Part shown: positions 1 through 8,260 of the stretch, piece after piece
How the letters are laid out: each line of letters begins with the position of its first letter
How positions within the stretch are numbered: position 1 is the first letter of the stretch
Notes under the pieces: model-generated
Databases searched by the model: none
Seen by the model: only the letters and a program-made list of their open reading frames with translations
What the model was told of the DNA's origin: nothing
NCBI GenBank assembly: GCA_005805305.1
Contig: SYMW01000266.1
Location: 1 to 41,914, forward strand
DNA length: 41,914 nucleotides
From: Verrucomicrobiales bacterium
Lineage (GTDB): Bacteria > Verrucomicrobiota > Verrucomicrobiia > Limisphaerales > F1-80-MAGS106
Reading direction: 5' to 3'
Made by a program: the position numbers and the translations under genes

Positions 1-211
1 CAGCCCTCCGGGGCGGGGCGGTGCCAGGCCATCTGCCGCGTTGCTCGTCAGTTACAGCCCCACCTTGGGGGACCCGCCTTCGCCGAGGCTTCGGCGGGCG
101 GGTGCGCCCCTGTACTCCGAAGCCTTGGCGGAGGAGGGTTCCTCGCGTCTCGCATCTGGCCTGGCAGCGCTCCCGCCAAAATCCGAAGTTATTTTTGCAC
201 GGACCCTTAGA
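1..211. other. Left edge without a gene; REP-like inverted repeat
   Basis: No convincing gene is seen. The region holds an imperfect inverted repeat. Arm 78-94 (CTTCGCCGAGGCTTCGG) pairs with arm 117-133 (CCGAAGCCTTGGCGGAG) at 15 of 17 positions. The first arm also contains a smaller perfect hairpin, CGCCGA-ggct-TCGGCG. Such GC-rich nested palindromes are typical of REP-like intergenic elements. A transposase of the class that mobilises REPs lies at the other end of the window, so a REP origin is plausible but unproven. Confidence 0.4.
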
Positions 212-370
212 CCTTAAAACGGCCGTTGAACATCGTGGAGATTTGCAAAAGCCTGGATGAGAAAGGCTGGACGAAGAGGAAGGCATATCCCTTGCGGATC
301 CGGTGAGTGATTCGAAAAATTATCGCCAGGATCTTGCGAAGATTCGTGTTGGGAAACTGCCGTTTTAAGA
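212..370 (+). repeat. Terminal-inverted-repeat element, copy 1 (MITE-like)
   Basis: First of four related elements of about 160 bp. The left end reads CCTTAAAACGGCCGTTG and the right end is close to its reverse complement, GAAACTGCCGTTTTAAG. The interior shares long blocks with the other copies, such as GATTTGCAAAAGCCTGGATG and GATCTTGCGAAGATTCG. It has no convincing coding potential. The right end stops 2 bp short of the stop codon of the ceramidase-like gene at 372, so it sits directly at that gene's 3' end. Confidence 0.85.
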
Positions 371-371
371 T

Positions 372-1778
372 TCAACGGGGCTTGAGAAGTTGTTGCAGCG
401 CCAGTTTCATGGACTTTTCGGCCCCTGGCGCCACCCAGCACCAGTCGCGGAGATTGGAATCTCCCTCCTGCCAGGCAACGTCGGTTGGGATGTAACCTGG
501 AGCGCATTCACCGTAGCCCGCCACGATCACAAGAGACCCGGGTCTGAGAGCTTGGGCATGGAGTTGGTATTCCACATAAGACTCGGCGGGCAACAGGAGG
601 AACTGAGCCTCGCCCAAATCGAGCATAGGGACGTCAATCATTCGGCGGGCATCCGAACGTTTGAGCCAGCTCAGGTTCAACGCCGCGAGATTCTGTTTGA
701 ATGAGGAGGCCGTTGAGCGGATGACCTCTTCAGACTCCGCCGGAGTGAACCCTGGACCAGATCTCGGCTCCAGGCGCAGGGAGACGGAACGGAATTCCAC
801 ATCTCGGAGTGCTTCGCGCCGGGTGTTTTGCCAGGCGCGGGTCAAACCATCGTACAACCGGCCGGCAAGAGCCGCGCGATTGGCGGGATCCCCATTGTTG
901 TACTTGCCGGCGGTGACATTGCCGCTGCAGCCCGAGAAATAAATCTGAGCCACCTGCCGATCATCCTGCTGTCTCCGCCATCGAGCGAGCCCGATGAAAT
1001 CGCTCGACACGCCGCCCTGGCCATAATAGCTCATGGGATGAGTGGCATAACAGCTCAAGGCAACCATCGGTTTGGAACCATTCCAAAAACTGAGAGTTTT
1101 CAGCCATGGGTCCACGATGCCTTCCTCCCCGGCGTGAGCGAGAACGTTCCGCGTCGCGCTCGTGCGGTCAAACGCCACCGTTCCGTCGGGGAGGAGATAG
1201 CGGCGATTGGAGGCGACTCCCTCGACTTTCGCCTGGCCGACCCCGAAATGCGTGACGGCCTGGGCGCGGCGCATCGCAAACTTCACCGACATCGCGGCGC
1301 GTTGGACGATTTCCTCGTGGAACTTCAGATCGCAGATTTTTCCGGGGGCTCCCCGCTCGTCCAGAATCCTCTGAGCCTCGAGATCGAAGACGGGAGCATC
1401 GTGCACGTGCGTCGAGGAAACCAGCACGCGAACAGGATCGGTGCGAGCCGCCTGCGCGATCACTTCGCGCCATCGGTCATAAGCATCGTTTCGGATTTCA
1501 CACCAATCCACGGAAATCAAGACGACCGGTTTGCCGGAGCCCAGGAGCACGATGCCGCTGGCGAACAAGGGATCCAGAGTTTGACGCGCCGACTCCACGC
1601 CGCCTCCCATGCAAGGATGCCCCTGCGGAACCGTCACATCCAACGAAAAGCTCGCCACTTTGAACTGTTTGACGGATCGAGAAGCGGTGAAGGCCGAGGC
1701 GGCAAGAGGCCATGCAAGCGCGGCGCGGCAAGCCCCTTTCGCGAACACGCGCCTGGAAACGGCAAGGTTGGAAAACAC
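372..1778 (-). CDS. Tat-exported neutral/alkaline ceramidase-like protein
   Basis: A 468-residue protein beginning with a twin-arginine signal: SRRVFAK at residues 8-14, then a hydrophobic stretch ending near Ala-Ser-Ala. This predicts folded export to the periplasm. The mature part resembles the N-terminal domain of the neutral/alkaline non-lysosomal ceramidase family. It has a Thr-His-Val-His-Asp motif (VLVSSTHVHDAP) in the position of the family's metal-binding THxH segment, and an SGCSGNVTAG segment typical of verrucomicrobial and planctomycete members. Family ceramidases hydrolyse the amide bond of N-acylsphingosine, but members in this phylum are mostly uncharacterised and the substrate here is unknown. 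It is shorter than full ceramidases (about 650 residues or more), consistent with the catalytic domain alone. The gene stands alone. Confidence 0.7.
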   Translation of the reverse strand: MFSNLAVSRRVFAKGACRAALAWPLAASAFTASRSVKQFKVASFSLDVTVPQGHPCMGGGVESARQTLDPLFASGIVLLGSGKPVVLISVDWCEIRNDAYDRWREVIAQAARTDPVRVLVSSTHVHDAPVFDLEAQRILDERGAPGKICDLKFHEEIVQRAAMSVKFAMRRAQAVTHFGVGQAKVEGVASNRRYLLPDGTVAFDRTSATRNVLAHAGEEGIVDPWLKTLSFWNGSKPMVALSCYATHPMSYYGQGGVSSDFIGLARWRRQQDDRQVAQIYFSGCSGNVTAGKYNNGDPANRAALAGRLYDGLTRAWQNTRREALRDVEFRSVSLRLEPRSGPGFTPAESEEVIRSTASSFKQNLAALNLSWLKRSDARRMIDVPMLDLGEAQFLLLPAESYVEYQLHAQALRPGSLVIVAGYGECAPGYIPTDVAWQEGDSNLRDWCWVAPGAEKSMKLALQQLLKPR

Positions 1779-2206
1779 ACCGGGAACGCTATTGGCCCAG
1801 TCCGCAAAAATCCACTAGAAACGGCCGCAGAACGGGCGAAGCGAGAAGGTCACTGGCGTGTGCCTTGCAATCCATCCGCTTCGCCCACTCTACACCGACT
1901 CGATGCGGGCACTTGGAGGACTCCGGCAGGCGTCGCTCACGCAGCCCAAGCTGAAGACGACCACGACCGGGCGTTGGTCAGTCTTTATAAGCCTGCCATC
2001 TGAAAGGTCCGGCAGTGACAATGCAGCTAATGGTAGGGCTGAGCTGCCGCGCGGCCTTGGATGGCACAACGCGAGGGGGCATTTCGCAGCCTGTCGTTTT
2101 TCCTACGATCCAGTCGCGATTGAAAACTGAGTCCATATTCAATTGAACTCAACACAATCACGGCTGCGGGGCAGCGCAGCCCTACCGAGTATTGCACAGT
2201 CACGGT
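1779..2206. repeat. Gene-free spacer with an inverted REP-like doublet
   Basis: This 428-bp stretch separates the 5' end of the ceramidase-like gene from the 3' end of the FAD oxidoreductase gene. Two 25-nt sequences beginning GGTAGGGCTG lie at 2032-2056 (plus) and 2162-2186 (minus). They match at 22 of 25 positions and face opposite ways. The second forms a perfect 7-bp hairpin, GGCTGCG-gggcag-CGCAGCC, 21 nt past the oxidoreductase stop codon, so it could also help end that transcript. The inverted pairing is typical of REP doublets. Nothing else is recognised. Confidence 0.5.
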
Positions 2207-3367
2207 TTAGGCATATTGCCGGACCCAGCTCCGATCGATCCAATCCTTCAGAAGCCAGACCCAACGGCCTTCGAACGCGAGGGGTCCGCGGGACCCGACC
2301 GCGCGGCGGTCGCCGGTTCCGATAAGGCTGAGAGACTGCTTCTGCAGCCTGAAGGAAATCAGGCGCTCGCCATGGAGAGCGCGCCGGAGGTTCAGGGCGA
2401 GGAGCGGCCCTTGGCGCACGGCAAACACGCCCGATTTCGGGCGTGGATGATGGATCGCCGAGGCCACGTCTCCCGCGCCAAAAACGAAGGCGTGCGAGAG
2501 CGACTGGAAACATTCGTTGACGGCCAGAAATCCGGCGGAGTCGACCCTGAGCCCCGACCTCCGAATCCACGGCGGGGCCGCCGCGTGAGTCGCCCAAAAC
2601 AGCTCGTCAAAGGGAATTCTCAGACCGGACTCGCATCGCGCGGACTGGGCCGACACCTCGATCACGCGCTGGCCGAGGCAGCACTCGATCCGGTGCTCGC
2701 GCAAGATGCGATCCAACTTCGACCGCACCCATCGGTTGTGCGAAGGCAGAAGCTGCGTGGAGGCGTTCACGAGGACAAATCGGATCCCGCTGTCGCGGGC
2801 GTCATGCTCCGCCGCGAGAGAGCTCAGGCGATGCCGCGCGGCTAGGGCGATCTCGATGCCGCCGGCCCCGCCTCCAACCACGACGATTCGCGCCGGAGCC
2901 CCCAGTTCGCGTGCCACGCGTTCGACCACATTCTCCCAACGGCGCAGGAATTGGTCGATGGGCTTCAATGGAATCCCGTGCTCCCTCACCCCGGTGACGC
3001 CTTCGTCGCTCGGCGTTGAGCCAGTGTTCATGGAGACTACATCGAACCCCACAGGGGAATCATCACCATCAATCTGAACCTCCTTCCTGGTCAGATCGAT
3101 GCCCGTGACCGTCGCCTGCTTGAAGGCGACGTTGGTCGCATGACAGAGCTTCGCCAAATCTATATGCGCATCCTCGAAACGATAGTAGCCCGCGATCAAC
3201 CCAGGAACCATGCCCGAATAAGGCGTCATGGAGTCCTTGGACAGAAGCGTGACGCGGGCTCGGGGCAGTGGTGGATGATCCTGAAACGCCTTCACCACGG
3301 CAACATGCGCGTGGCCACCGCCCATCAACAAGAGGTGTCGTTCAGGTTCCAATGGAAAGCAGAGCAT
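2207..3367 (-). CDS. FAD/NAD(P)-dependent oxidoreductase, SelD-associated type
   Basis: A 386-residue flavoprotein with two Rossmann folds. The FAD fold is at the N-terminus (LLLMGGGHAHVAVV, residues 12-25) and the NAD(P) fold in the middle (IVVVGGGAGGIEIAL). The segment TPYSGMVPGLIAGYY is highly characteristic of the pyridine nucleotide-disulfide oxidoreductase subfamily (TIGR03169) often fused N-terminally to selenophosphate synthetase SelD. Here it is standalone and no SelD domain follows. It lacks the CxxxxC redox disulfide and resembles type II NADH dehydrogenases. The frame is open to 3436, but I prefer the ATG at 3367 because the FAD fold follows directly. It lies 72 nt after a methyltransferase on the same strand and is probably co-transcribed. 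The substrate is unknown. Confidence 0.8.
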   Translation of the reverse strand: MLCFPLEPERHLLLMGGGHAHVAVVKAFQDHPPLPRARVTLLSKDSMTPYSGMVPGLIAGYYRFEDAHIDLAKLCHATNVAFKQATVTGIDLTRKEVQIDGDDSPVGFDVVSMNTGSTPSDEGVTGVREHGIPLKPIDQFLRRWENVVERVARELGAPARIVVVGGGAGGIEIALAARHRLSSLAAEHDARDSGIRFVLVNASTQLLPSHNRWVRSKLDRILREHRIECCLGQRVIEVSAQSARCESGLRIPFDELFWATHAAAPPWIRRSGLRVDSAGFLAVNECFQSLSHAFVFGAGDVASAIHHPRPKSGVFAVRQGPLLALNLRRALHGERLISFRLQKQSLSLIGTGDRRAVGSRGPLAFEGRWVWLLKDWIDRSWVRQYA

Positions 3368-3439
3368 TCCAACGTCGACCACGATTTCGCAAGTCCAAAA
3401 CCATGGCTCGAGGACGGGATCCAAACCCGGAACCAAGAA

Positions 3440-4252
3440 TCAAGGGCTCAGTAGGAAAGGAGTGGCGCGGCTATCTGTGGAGGAGTGGCGGCGAGCTTTG
3501 ATTTTGACGAAAGGAGGAGCAAACCGGCTCCGATGCTCGAAAGTGCCCGGGGGCGCGTTTCCGTCGCCCTGGATCGGCTCCCTCAAATCCTCCACCACGA
3601 ATCCGGACCGGCAAAGCCCCCCCACAATATCTTCCCAGCGATGGATGTATTCGATCGTATCGGATTCGCGATGCCGCCACTCGCCAAGGATCGGATGCAA
3701 AACGCGCCCTTTTTCGCAAGGTTCGGCAAGAAAATAGCCTTCCTTGCCTGGGATCGCGCTGGCCTGCTGGCTTGAAGGCTGCTTGTGCTGGGAGACATAA
3801 GTGCCTCCCGCTTTGAGCACGCGCCCCACCTCCGCAAAGAGGGGGCGAAGATCCGGGATGTAGCAACTGCTGACCGGTTGGATGACAAAATCAACGCTTT
3901 GAGTCACCACAGGCTCTAAACGAGTCATGCATGCCTCGATGGTCCGCACGCGCAATCCGTGAAGCTGGGCAACCTCTTGATCCCGCCGCAACATCTCGCG
4001 GCTCAGATCAACGACAATCACTTCGGCGCCCGCCGCGGCACACAAAGCGGACTGCAATCCGCCACCCGCCGCGAGGCACAACACGACGCTGCCCCGCAAA
4101 GTCCCGCCAAGCCAGCCCTCTGGATCAAGCACCGGCATCGGATCGCGCAAGTGCTCCGGTTTCACGACCCAAGTATGCCGCTTGTTCCCGCGAACCCTGA
4201 GGTCCCAAGCCAATCGATTTTTCGACAGATAATCCGCCTCAGCCCCGTTCAT
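3440..4252 (-). CDS. Class I SAM-dependent methyltransferase
   Basis: A 270-residue methyltransferase starting at the ATG at 4252, with GGAAGA about 10 nt upstream. A further upstream ATG at 4351 would leave only 2 bp before the divergent J-domain gene, so the shorter form is more likely. Motif I is VVLCLAAGGGLQSAL, followed by VIVVDLS with the acidic residue that binds the SAM ribose. FVIQPVSSCYIPDLRP and RVLKAGGTYV match motifs II and III. The early segment DYLSKNRLAWD is common to a group of small-molecule methyltransferases. The substrate cannot be predicted. It heads a two-gene unit with the FAD oxidoreductase. Confidence 0.8.
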   Translation of the reverse strand: MNGAEADYLSKNRLAWDLRVRGNKRHTWVVKPEHLRDPMPVLDPEGWLGGTLRGSVVLCLAAGGGLQSALCAAAGAEVIVVDLSREMLRRDQEVAQLHGLRVRTIEACMTRLEPVVTQSVDFVIQPVSSCYIPDLRPLFAEVGRVLKAGGTYVSQHKQPSSQQASAIPGKEGYFLAEPCEKGRVLHPILGEWRHRESDTIEYIHRWEDIVGGLCRSGFVVEDLREPIQGDGNAPPGTFEHRSRFAPPFVKIKARRHSSTDSRATPFLLSP

Positions 4253-4353
4253 GCAACCCGCATTCTTCCACGGCGGGGATACGGATGCACCCCTTTCCGG
4301 CCGAAAAGCCATTTCGGCTTGAAGAAATTTATTGATCCGCACAGCGTCCACCG

Positions 4354-5721
4354 ATGGCAGAGAAGTTGAGAGTCATCCTTGAAAGAGCGGAGCGAGAGCA
4401 TTCCGCGAAAGTCCTCGGGGTGGCGCCTACCGCGAGTTTGGAGCAGGTCAAAGAGCGATTTCGATTTCTGACCCAAGCCTACCAACCTGGGAAGTTCTCC
4501 ACGGACGAGCAACGCCGGGCGGCGGAGCAGGAATTCGAGCGGATCAGCCGGGCGTATCTGCTGCTTTCAAAAGCCGCTGCCGGTGGAAAGCATCAAGCCG
4601 CCAAGCTGATGGGCGTCTCTCTGTCCGCGACCGCGCGGGAACTTAAGGAGCGGTTCCGATTTTTGAGCCACGCCTTTCACCCGGATAAATTTCAAACACA
4701 GGTGCAACGGGCGGCAGCGGAGCAGGAATTCAAGGCCATCAAGGAAGCCTACGATGTCCTTTCCAAGGAGGCCCAAGACAGCGCGGACGCTGAGCCCACG
4801 GCCACGCGGTCATCGCCTTCGAAAGAAGACGGCTCCCGCGCGGCGGAAAGATCGAGAGAATCGGCGCCAAGCCACACTCCCAGCGAAAATCGATCTAGAT
4901 GGGAACGGATGGCGCGGGTGGGACTGATCCTGGTTGCGATGTTGGGTCTGCTTGGAGGAGTTTGGCAATTCTGGCCTCAAAAGGCCGCCCGATCCCCTGG
5001 GAAGCCGGCGGCCCTCCATCCGGAAGCTTGGCGGAAAGTGATGTCTGATTTGGAAGCCGCCACTCATCTTGAGAACGGGCGCTCGCAACTCCGGTTGGGC
5101 TTGCGCTACCGCGATGGCGATGGTTTGCCAAAAGATTTCAAGGAAGCCGCGAAATGGTTTCGCGAGGCCGCGAGCCAGGGAATTGCCTTGGCTCAATTCG
5201 AACTGGGAGAAGCGCTTTCCGCCGGACGCGGGGTCGCCGCGGATCCAAAAGAAGCCGCGCAGTGGCACCGGAAAGCCGCGGAACAGGGCGAAGTCAGGTC
5301 CCAGGTGATTCTGGGGTATAATTACGAGCAAGGCATTGGTGTGGAGAAGAATCCCGAAGAATCCCTGCGATGGTGGCTCAAAGCGGCTTATCACGGCAAC
5401 GCGGAGGCCCAGCACCGGGTTGCTCTTCATTACTTGAACCTGGGAAGCGGCAACCCCGACGTGTCCATAGAATGGTGGCGGAAAGCCGCGGAACAAGGGC
5501 ATTCGGAAGCGCAGCAACGATTCGCCGCGGCCCTTGAGTCAGGCGACGGAACTCCCAAGAATCTCGTTGAATCCTACAAGTGGTACTCGCTGGCTCAGGC
5601 AGGCGGAAATGGGGGTTGCGAGGCCGCGCTCAGCCGCTTGCGAGCTTTAATGACTCCGGAGCAACTAGCCGCAAGCCAAAGGCTCGTAATGGAGTGGAGG
5701 CGAAAGGGGGATGGACGGTGA
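4354..5721 (+). CDS. Membrane protein with two J-domains and Sel1 repeats
   Basis: A 455-residue protein in three parts. Residues about 15-73 and 80-138 are two homologous J-like domains sharing the pattern ERFRFL-x-xA-aromatic-x-P-x-KF and AAEQEF. The second keeps the HPD triad (109-111) needed to stimulate Hsp70 ATPase. In the first it is QPG (44-46) and probably inactive. A charged, low-complexity linker leads to one membrane helix (about 187-207). The C-terminal half holds about five Sel1-like repeats (AAKWFREAASQG, AAQWHRKAAEQG, SLRWWLKAAYHG and others), which form protein-binding solenoids. The N-terminus should be cytoplasmic and the Sel1 part periplasmic, by inference from the charges. 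It starts 101 bp from the divergent methyltransferase start. The partner is unknown. Confidence 0.85.
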   Translation: MAEKLRVILERAEREHSAKVLGVAPTASLEQVKERFRFLTQAYQPGKFSTDEQRRAAEQEFERISRAYLLLSKAAAGGKHQAAKLMGVSLSATARELKERFRFLSHAFHPDKFQTQVQRAAAEQEFKAIKEAYDVLSKEAQDSADAEPTATRSSPSKEDGSRAAERSRESAPSHTPSENRSRWERMARVGLILVAMLGLLGGVWQFWPQKAARSPGKPAALHPEAWRKVMSDLEAATHLENGRSQLRLGLRYRDGDGLPKDFKEAAKWFREAASQGIALAQFELGEALSAGRGVAADPKEAAQWHRKAAEQGEVRSQVILGYNYEQGIGVEKNPEESLRWWLKAAYHGNAEAQHRVALHYLNLGSGNPDVSIEWWRKAAEQGHSEAQQRFAAALESGDGTPKNLVESYKWYSLAQAGGNGGCEAALSRLRALMTPEQLAASQRLVMEWRRKGDGR

Positions 5722-5850
5722 GTTTGGTTCATGAACGAGCCACTCCCACTCTCAGAAAACAATCCCCCAAGGAAGGCTCACACAAACTGACTGCGCTCCG
5801 CGCCAGCTGTGTGCGCAGGGCCTGTCCCAGCCCGCAGGCTGCCCGAACCT
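5722..5850. other. Short convergent spacer
   Basis: It separates the 3' ends of the J-domain gene and the ABC-F gene. It contains only imperfect GC-rich inverted repeats (around 5805-5845), with no U-tract and no recognisable terminator. Confidence 0.3.
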
Positions 5851-7461
5851 TCACGCGGCGGTCAAAGCCGCCCTCGCGTCCGCGACCCCACCCGTCTTCT
5901 CGAGATAATAATCGTAGCCGCCGGAATACTCGCGGACTTGGCCCGAGTTGATGTGAATCACCTTGCTCGCCAGTTTGCGGATGAAATGCACGTCGTGAGA
6001 GATGAAGACAAGTGTCTCCTCGAAACGCTCCAGCGCGATGATCAGGGATTCCACGGTCAGAATATCCAAGTGCGTCGTAGGCTCGTCCATGAGCAGGATA
6101 TTGGGTGGATCGACCAAAAATTTGATTAAGTTTAGCCGGCTTTTCTCTCCCCCGCTCAAGACCCCGGTCTTCTTGTAGATCTCCTCTTTTCGGAACATGA
6201 ACGAGCCGAGAATCCCTCGCGCCTCGTCTTCTCGAAGAGTCGGAGCGCTCCGGAGCACTTCTTCCAAGACCGTGTTGAACGGATCGAGCGTGGCCGAGCG
6301 GTGCTGGCTGTAGTACCCGATTCGCGCGTTGTGCCCCAGCTTCCGTTCGCCTTTCTGGAACTCAATCACGCCAGCGAGTATTTTTAGAAGCGTTGACTTG
6401 CCCGCGCCGTTAGGCCCCACCAGCACCGTTCGATCGCCACGTTCCACCATCAGGTCCAAACCTTGATACACCTGGTTCGAGCCGTAAGCCATGTGGATGC
6501 CTTCGAGCTGGATCGAACGATGTCCTCCCCGGACAGGCTGGGGGAACTGGAACCGGAAAGGCTTGCGTGGAGGCTGCGGCTTTTCGATCAATTCCATGCG
6601 CTCGATTTGCTTCAGCTTGCTCATGGCTTGAGAGGCTTTTGAGCTGACCGAGCGGAAGCGGTCCGCGAACTCCTGCAACGCTTGAATTTCCTTTTGCTGA
6701 TTCTTGTGCGCGGCGAGCTGGTTCTCGTAGTTCTCCTCGCGCTGGCGCAAATAGTCGGTGTAATTGCCGGCGTAGGAGATCAACTTCGAACTGGCAATCT
6801 CAACCACTTGCCGGGTGAGTTCATCCATGAACTCCCGGTCGTGGGAGATCATGAGGATGGCGCCCTTGTAGTTCAGCAAGTAGTTTTGGAGCCAGAGAAG
6901 CGACACCAAGTCCAGGTGGTTCGTGGGTTCGTCCAGCATGAGGAGGTCCGGCTCCATAACGAGCAGGCGCGACAGATGCGCGCGCATGACCCAGCCACCG
7001 CTCAATTCGCGGGCGGGCCGGCCAAAATCCGATTCCCGAAACCCGAGACCGCTGAGCACTTTCTTCGCGCGGGCTTCAAATCCCGGATCGACCAAGGCGT
7101 CGTGCTTGGCTTGGGCCTCGTAATACTCCGCGACATCGACCGTTCCCGCTTGCTCCAGCGCGCGCAGCGTTCGCTCCAATTCCTCGATTTGCCCCGCCCT
7201 ACCCGTGGCGATCTCCAACGCCGTTTCAGATCCAACCGCCTCGGATTCCTGCGGCAAAAACCCGATCGTGGTCCAGGGATCGCGATGAACCTCCCCTTCA
7301 TCCGGGACTTCGTTGCCCATGATGATGGAAAAAACCGTCGTCTTGCCGGCGCCGTTGGGACCCACCAACGACACGCGGTCCCCGTAGTTGATTTGCAGGG
7401 CGGCCTTCTCGAAAAGGACCCTCCCGCCGTATGTCTTTTTTAAGTCGCGAATAGTCAGCAT
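5851..7461 (-). CDS. ABC-F family ATPase
   Basis: A 536-residue soluble protein with two ABC ATPase domains and no membrane segment, the hallmark of ABC-F proteins that act on ribosomes (translation factors or antibiotic target protection). Domain 1 has Walker A GPNGAGKTT (34-42), signature LSGGW and Walker B LLMLDEPTNHLD. Domain 2 has GPNGAGKST, LSGGEKSRLNL and LLMDEPTTHLD. The domains are joined by a charged helical linker rich in Gln, Lys and Glu. The start is the ATG at 7461 (MLTIRDLKKTYGG), where family similarity begins, although the frame is open further upstream. The gene is monocistronic. The subfamily (Uup, YheS or similar) was not resolved. Confidence 0.9.
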   Translation of the reverse strand: MLTIRDLKKTYGGRVLFEKAALQINYGDRVSLVGPNGAGKTTVFSIIMGNEVPDEGEVHRDPWTTIGFLPQESEAVGSETALEIATGRAGQIEELERTLRALEQAGTVDVAEYYEAQAKHDALVDPGFEARAKKVLSGLGFRESDFGRPARELSGGWVMRAHLSRLLVMEPDLLMLDEPTNHLDLVSLLWLQNYLLNYKGAILMISHDREFMDELTRQVVEIASSKLISYAGNYTDYLRQREENYENQLAAHKNQQKEIQALQEFADRFRSVSSKASQAMSKLKQIERMELIEKPQPPRKPFRFQFPQPVRGGHRSIQLEGIHMAYGSNQVYQGLDLMVERGDRTVLVGPNGAGKSTLLKILAGVIEFQKGERKLGHNARIGYYSQHRSATLDPFNTVLEEVLRSAPTLREDEARGILGSFMFRKEEIYKKTGVLSGGEKSRLNLIKFLVDPPNILLMDEPTTHLDILTVESLIIALERFEETLVFISHDVHFIRKLASKVIHINSGQVREYSGGYDYYLEKTGGVADARAALTAA

Positions 7462-7854
7462 GCGTCGTGCGAAGTGCAAATTGCCGCAGCCCGATTGAGC
7501 CTCTCGAAGCCGTCGCCTCCCCCGAGGAGCGGAGCCTTTCGCCCCACCACGGCATTGGAGCTTGGACGCTGAACCGCGATTTCGTTTCTCTCGAAACCAC
7601 AAGTCATGGGCTCATTCGAGCCCGGTGTGTTAGCGAACTAACCCATCGGGCGCGAGACAAATCTCGTCCCTGCCAGGGCCCGTAGCCCACCAGTCCCGAG
7701 AATTTCAAGGTCCGGGAAGGGCCTCCAACAGCGTTGCACCACAGATTCTTCAGCCAGGAAAGGGCCTCGTGGAAGCACGAATCGGCCGCCCGAGGATATT
7801 TTTGCTTGGCATGGAGGAGCCTGGGTTGCTACGAATCACGCGCTCTTTGATAGC
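7462..7854. other. Gene-free region before the riboswitch
   Basis: No gene is supported. The segment lies between divergent units and should hold the promoters of the ABC-F gene (minus) and of the riboswitch transcript (plus). A 14-nt string, AAGGTCCGGGAAGG, at 7707-7720 recurs at 7972-7985 inside the riboswitch, but no second riboswitch core surrounds it. Confidence 0.3.
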
Positions 7855-8020
7855 GCCGACAAAGCCATTGTCGGTTCAACCATCAGCCAATGTCAGGGAA
7901 CCCCGTGAGAATCGGGGACGGTAGCGCCACTGTATCGGGTTACAAACTCCCAAAAGCCACTGGACCGCCGAAAGGTCCGGGAAGGCGGGAGCGAGGATGA
8001 AACCCGGAGTCAGGATATCC
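7855..8020 (+). promoter_or_regulatory. Cobalamin riboswitch
   Basis: The conserved core of the B12 aptamer is readable in order. First comes AGGGAA at 7895, then the hairpin CCCC-GTGAGAATC-GGGG (7901-7917). The box GCGCCACTGTA follows (7924-7934), then AAAGCCACTGG and AAAGGTCCGGGAAGGCGGG. Last are GAGGATGAAACCCGG and the B12 box AGTCAGGATATCC ending at 8020. The order and orientation fit adenosylcobalamin-type riboswitches reading rightward. The 5' boundary is approximate. The leader normally represses B12 transport or synthesis genes, or B12-independent enzymes, when cobalamin is bound. No such gene is recognised downstream. Confidence 0.88.
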
Positions 8021-8025
8021 ATTGG

Positions 8026-8230
8026 ATGATGCTCATCAGCGTTTGGAAGGAGGCTCCGGCCTTTTTTCCAAACCAGCTTCTCCGCCCATGAGAAGGATGA
8101 GGCCAGCCTCACCGTGTGTGCGGATGAGGAGTCGGGTGCCTACATTCTCGGTTTTCAGCGGTTAGACGCGGGCCTCATCGCCCGCCTCCTCCCGCCACTG
8201 GTCTCGCGCATTGATTCGCCTAGTCATTGA
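8026..8230 (+). pseudogene. Possible small frameshifted gene under the riboswitch
   Basis: Two ATGs at 8026 and 8029 open a frame that stops at 8091. The next frame is open through to 8230. Removing one T from the six-T run at 8062-8067 joins them into a 67-codon frame containing segments such as HEKDEASLTVCADEESGAYI and LGFQRLDAGLIARLLPPLV. The frame starts 5 nt after the B12 box, where a controlled gene would be expected. I recognise no family. In GC-rich DNA such an open frame can arise by chance, so this is only a candidate for a broken gene, a sequencing error or a leader peptide. Confidence 0.25.
8041..8073 (+). promoter_or_regulatory. Hairpin downstream of the riboswitch (expression platform?)
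   Basis: GTTTGGAA pairs perfectly with TTCCAAAC. The inner GGAGGC-tccg-GCCTTT extends the stem with two G-U pairs and one bulged T. It lies 20 nt after the B12 box, where the expression platform is expected. The U-run is inside the 3' arm rather than after it, so it is not a standard intrinsic terminator. A shorter inner stem followed by UUUU could still act as one. Confidence 0.4.
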
Positions 8231-8232
8231 TG

Positions 8233-8260
8233 GGCATTCGCCGGGAGAAGAGCGAATGCC
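8233..8260 (+). promoter_or_regulatory. Perfect 9-bp inverted repeat in the leader
   Basis: GGCATTCGC (8233-8241) and GCGAATGCC (8252-8260) form a perfect inverted repeat with a 10-nt loop. It ends 20 nt before the start of the secreted-protein gene, so it could be an operator or an mRNA hairpin acting on translation. No U-tract follows, so a terminator is unlikely. Confidence 0.35.

Noticed and set aside
828-2003. A 391-codon plus-strand frame
   Set aside because: It is antisense to the ceramidase-like gene, low in hydrophobic order and lacking any family feature.
7600-7660. A GGGCTCATTCGAGCCC hairpin resembling a tRNA T-arm
   Set aside because: No acceptor or anticodon arms can be assembled around it.
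7707-7985. A 14-nt direct repeat suggesting tandem cobalamin riboswitches
   Set aside because: Only AAGGTCCGGGAAGG is shared; the upstream copy has no AGTCAGGA box and no GCCACTGTA box nearby.
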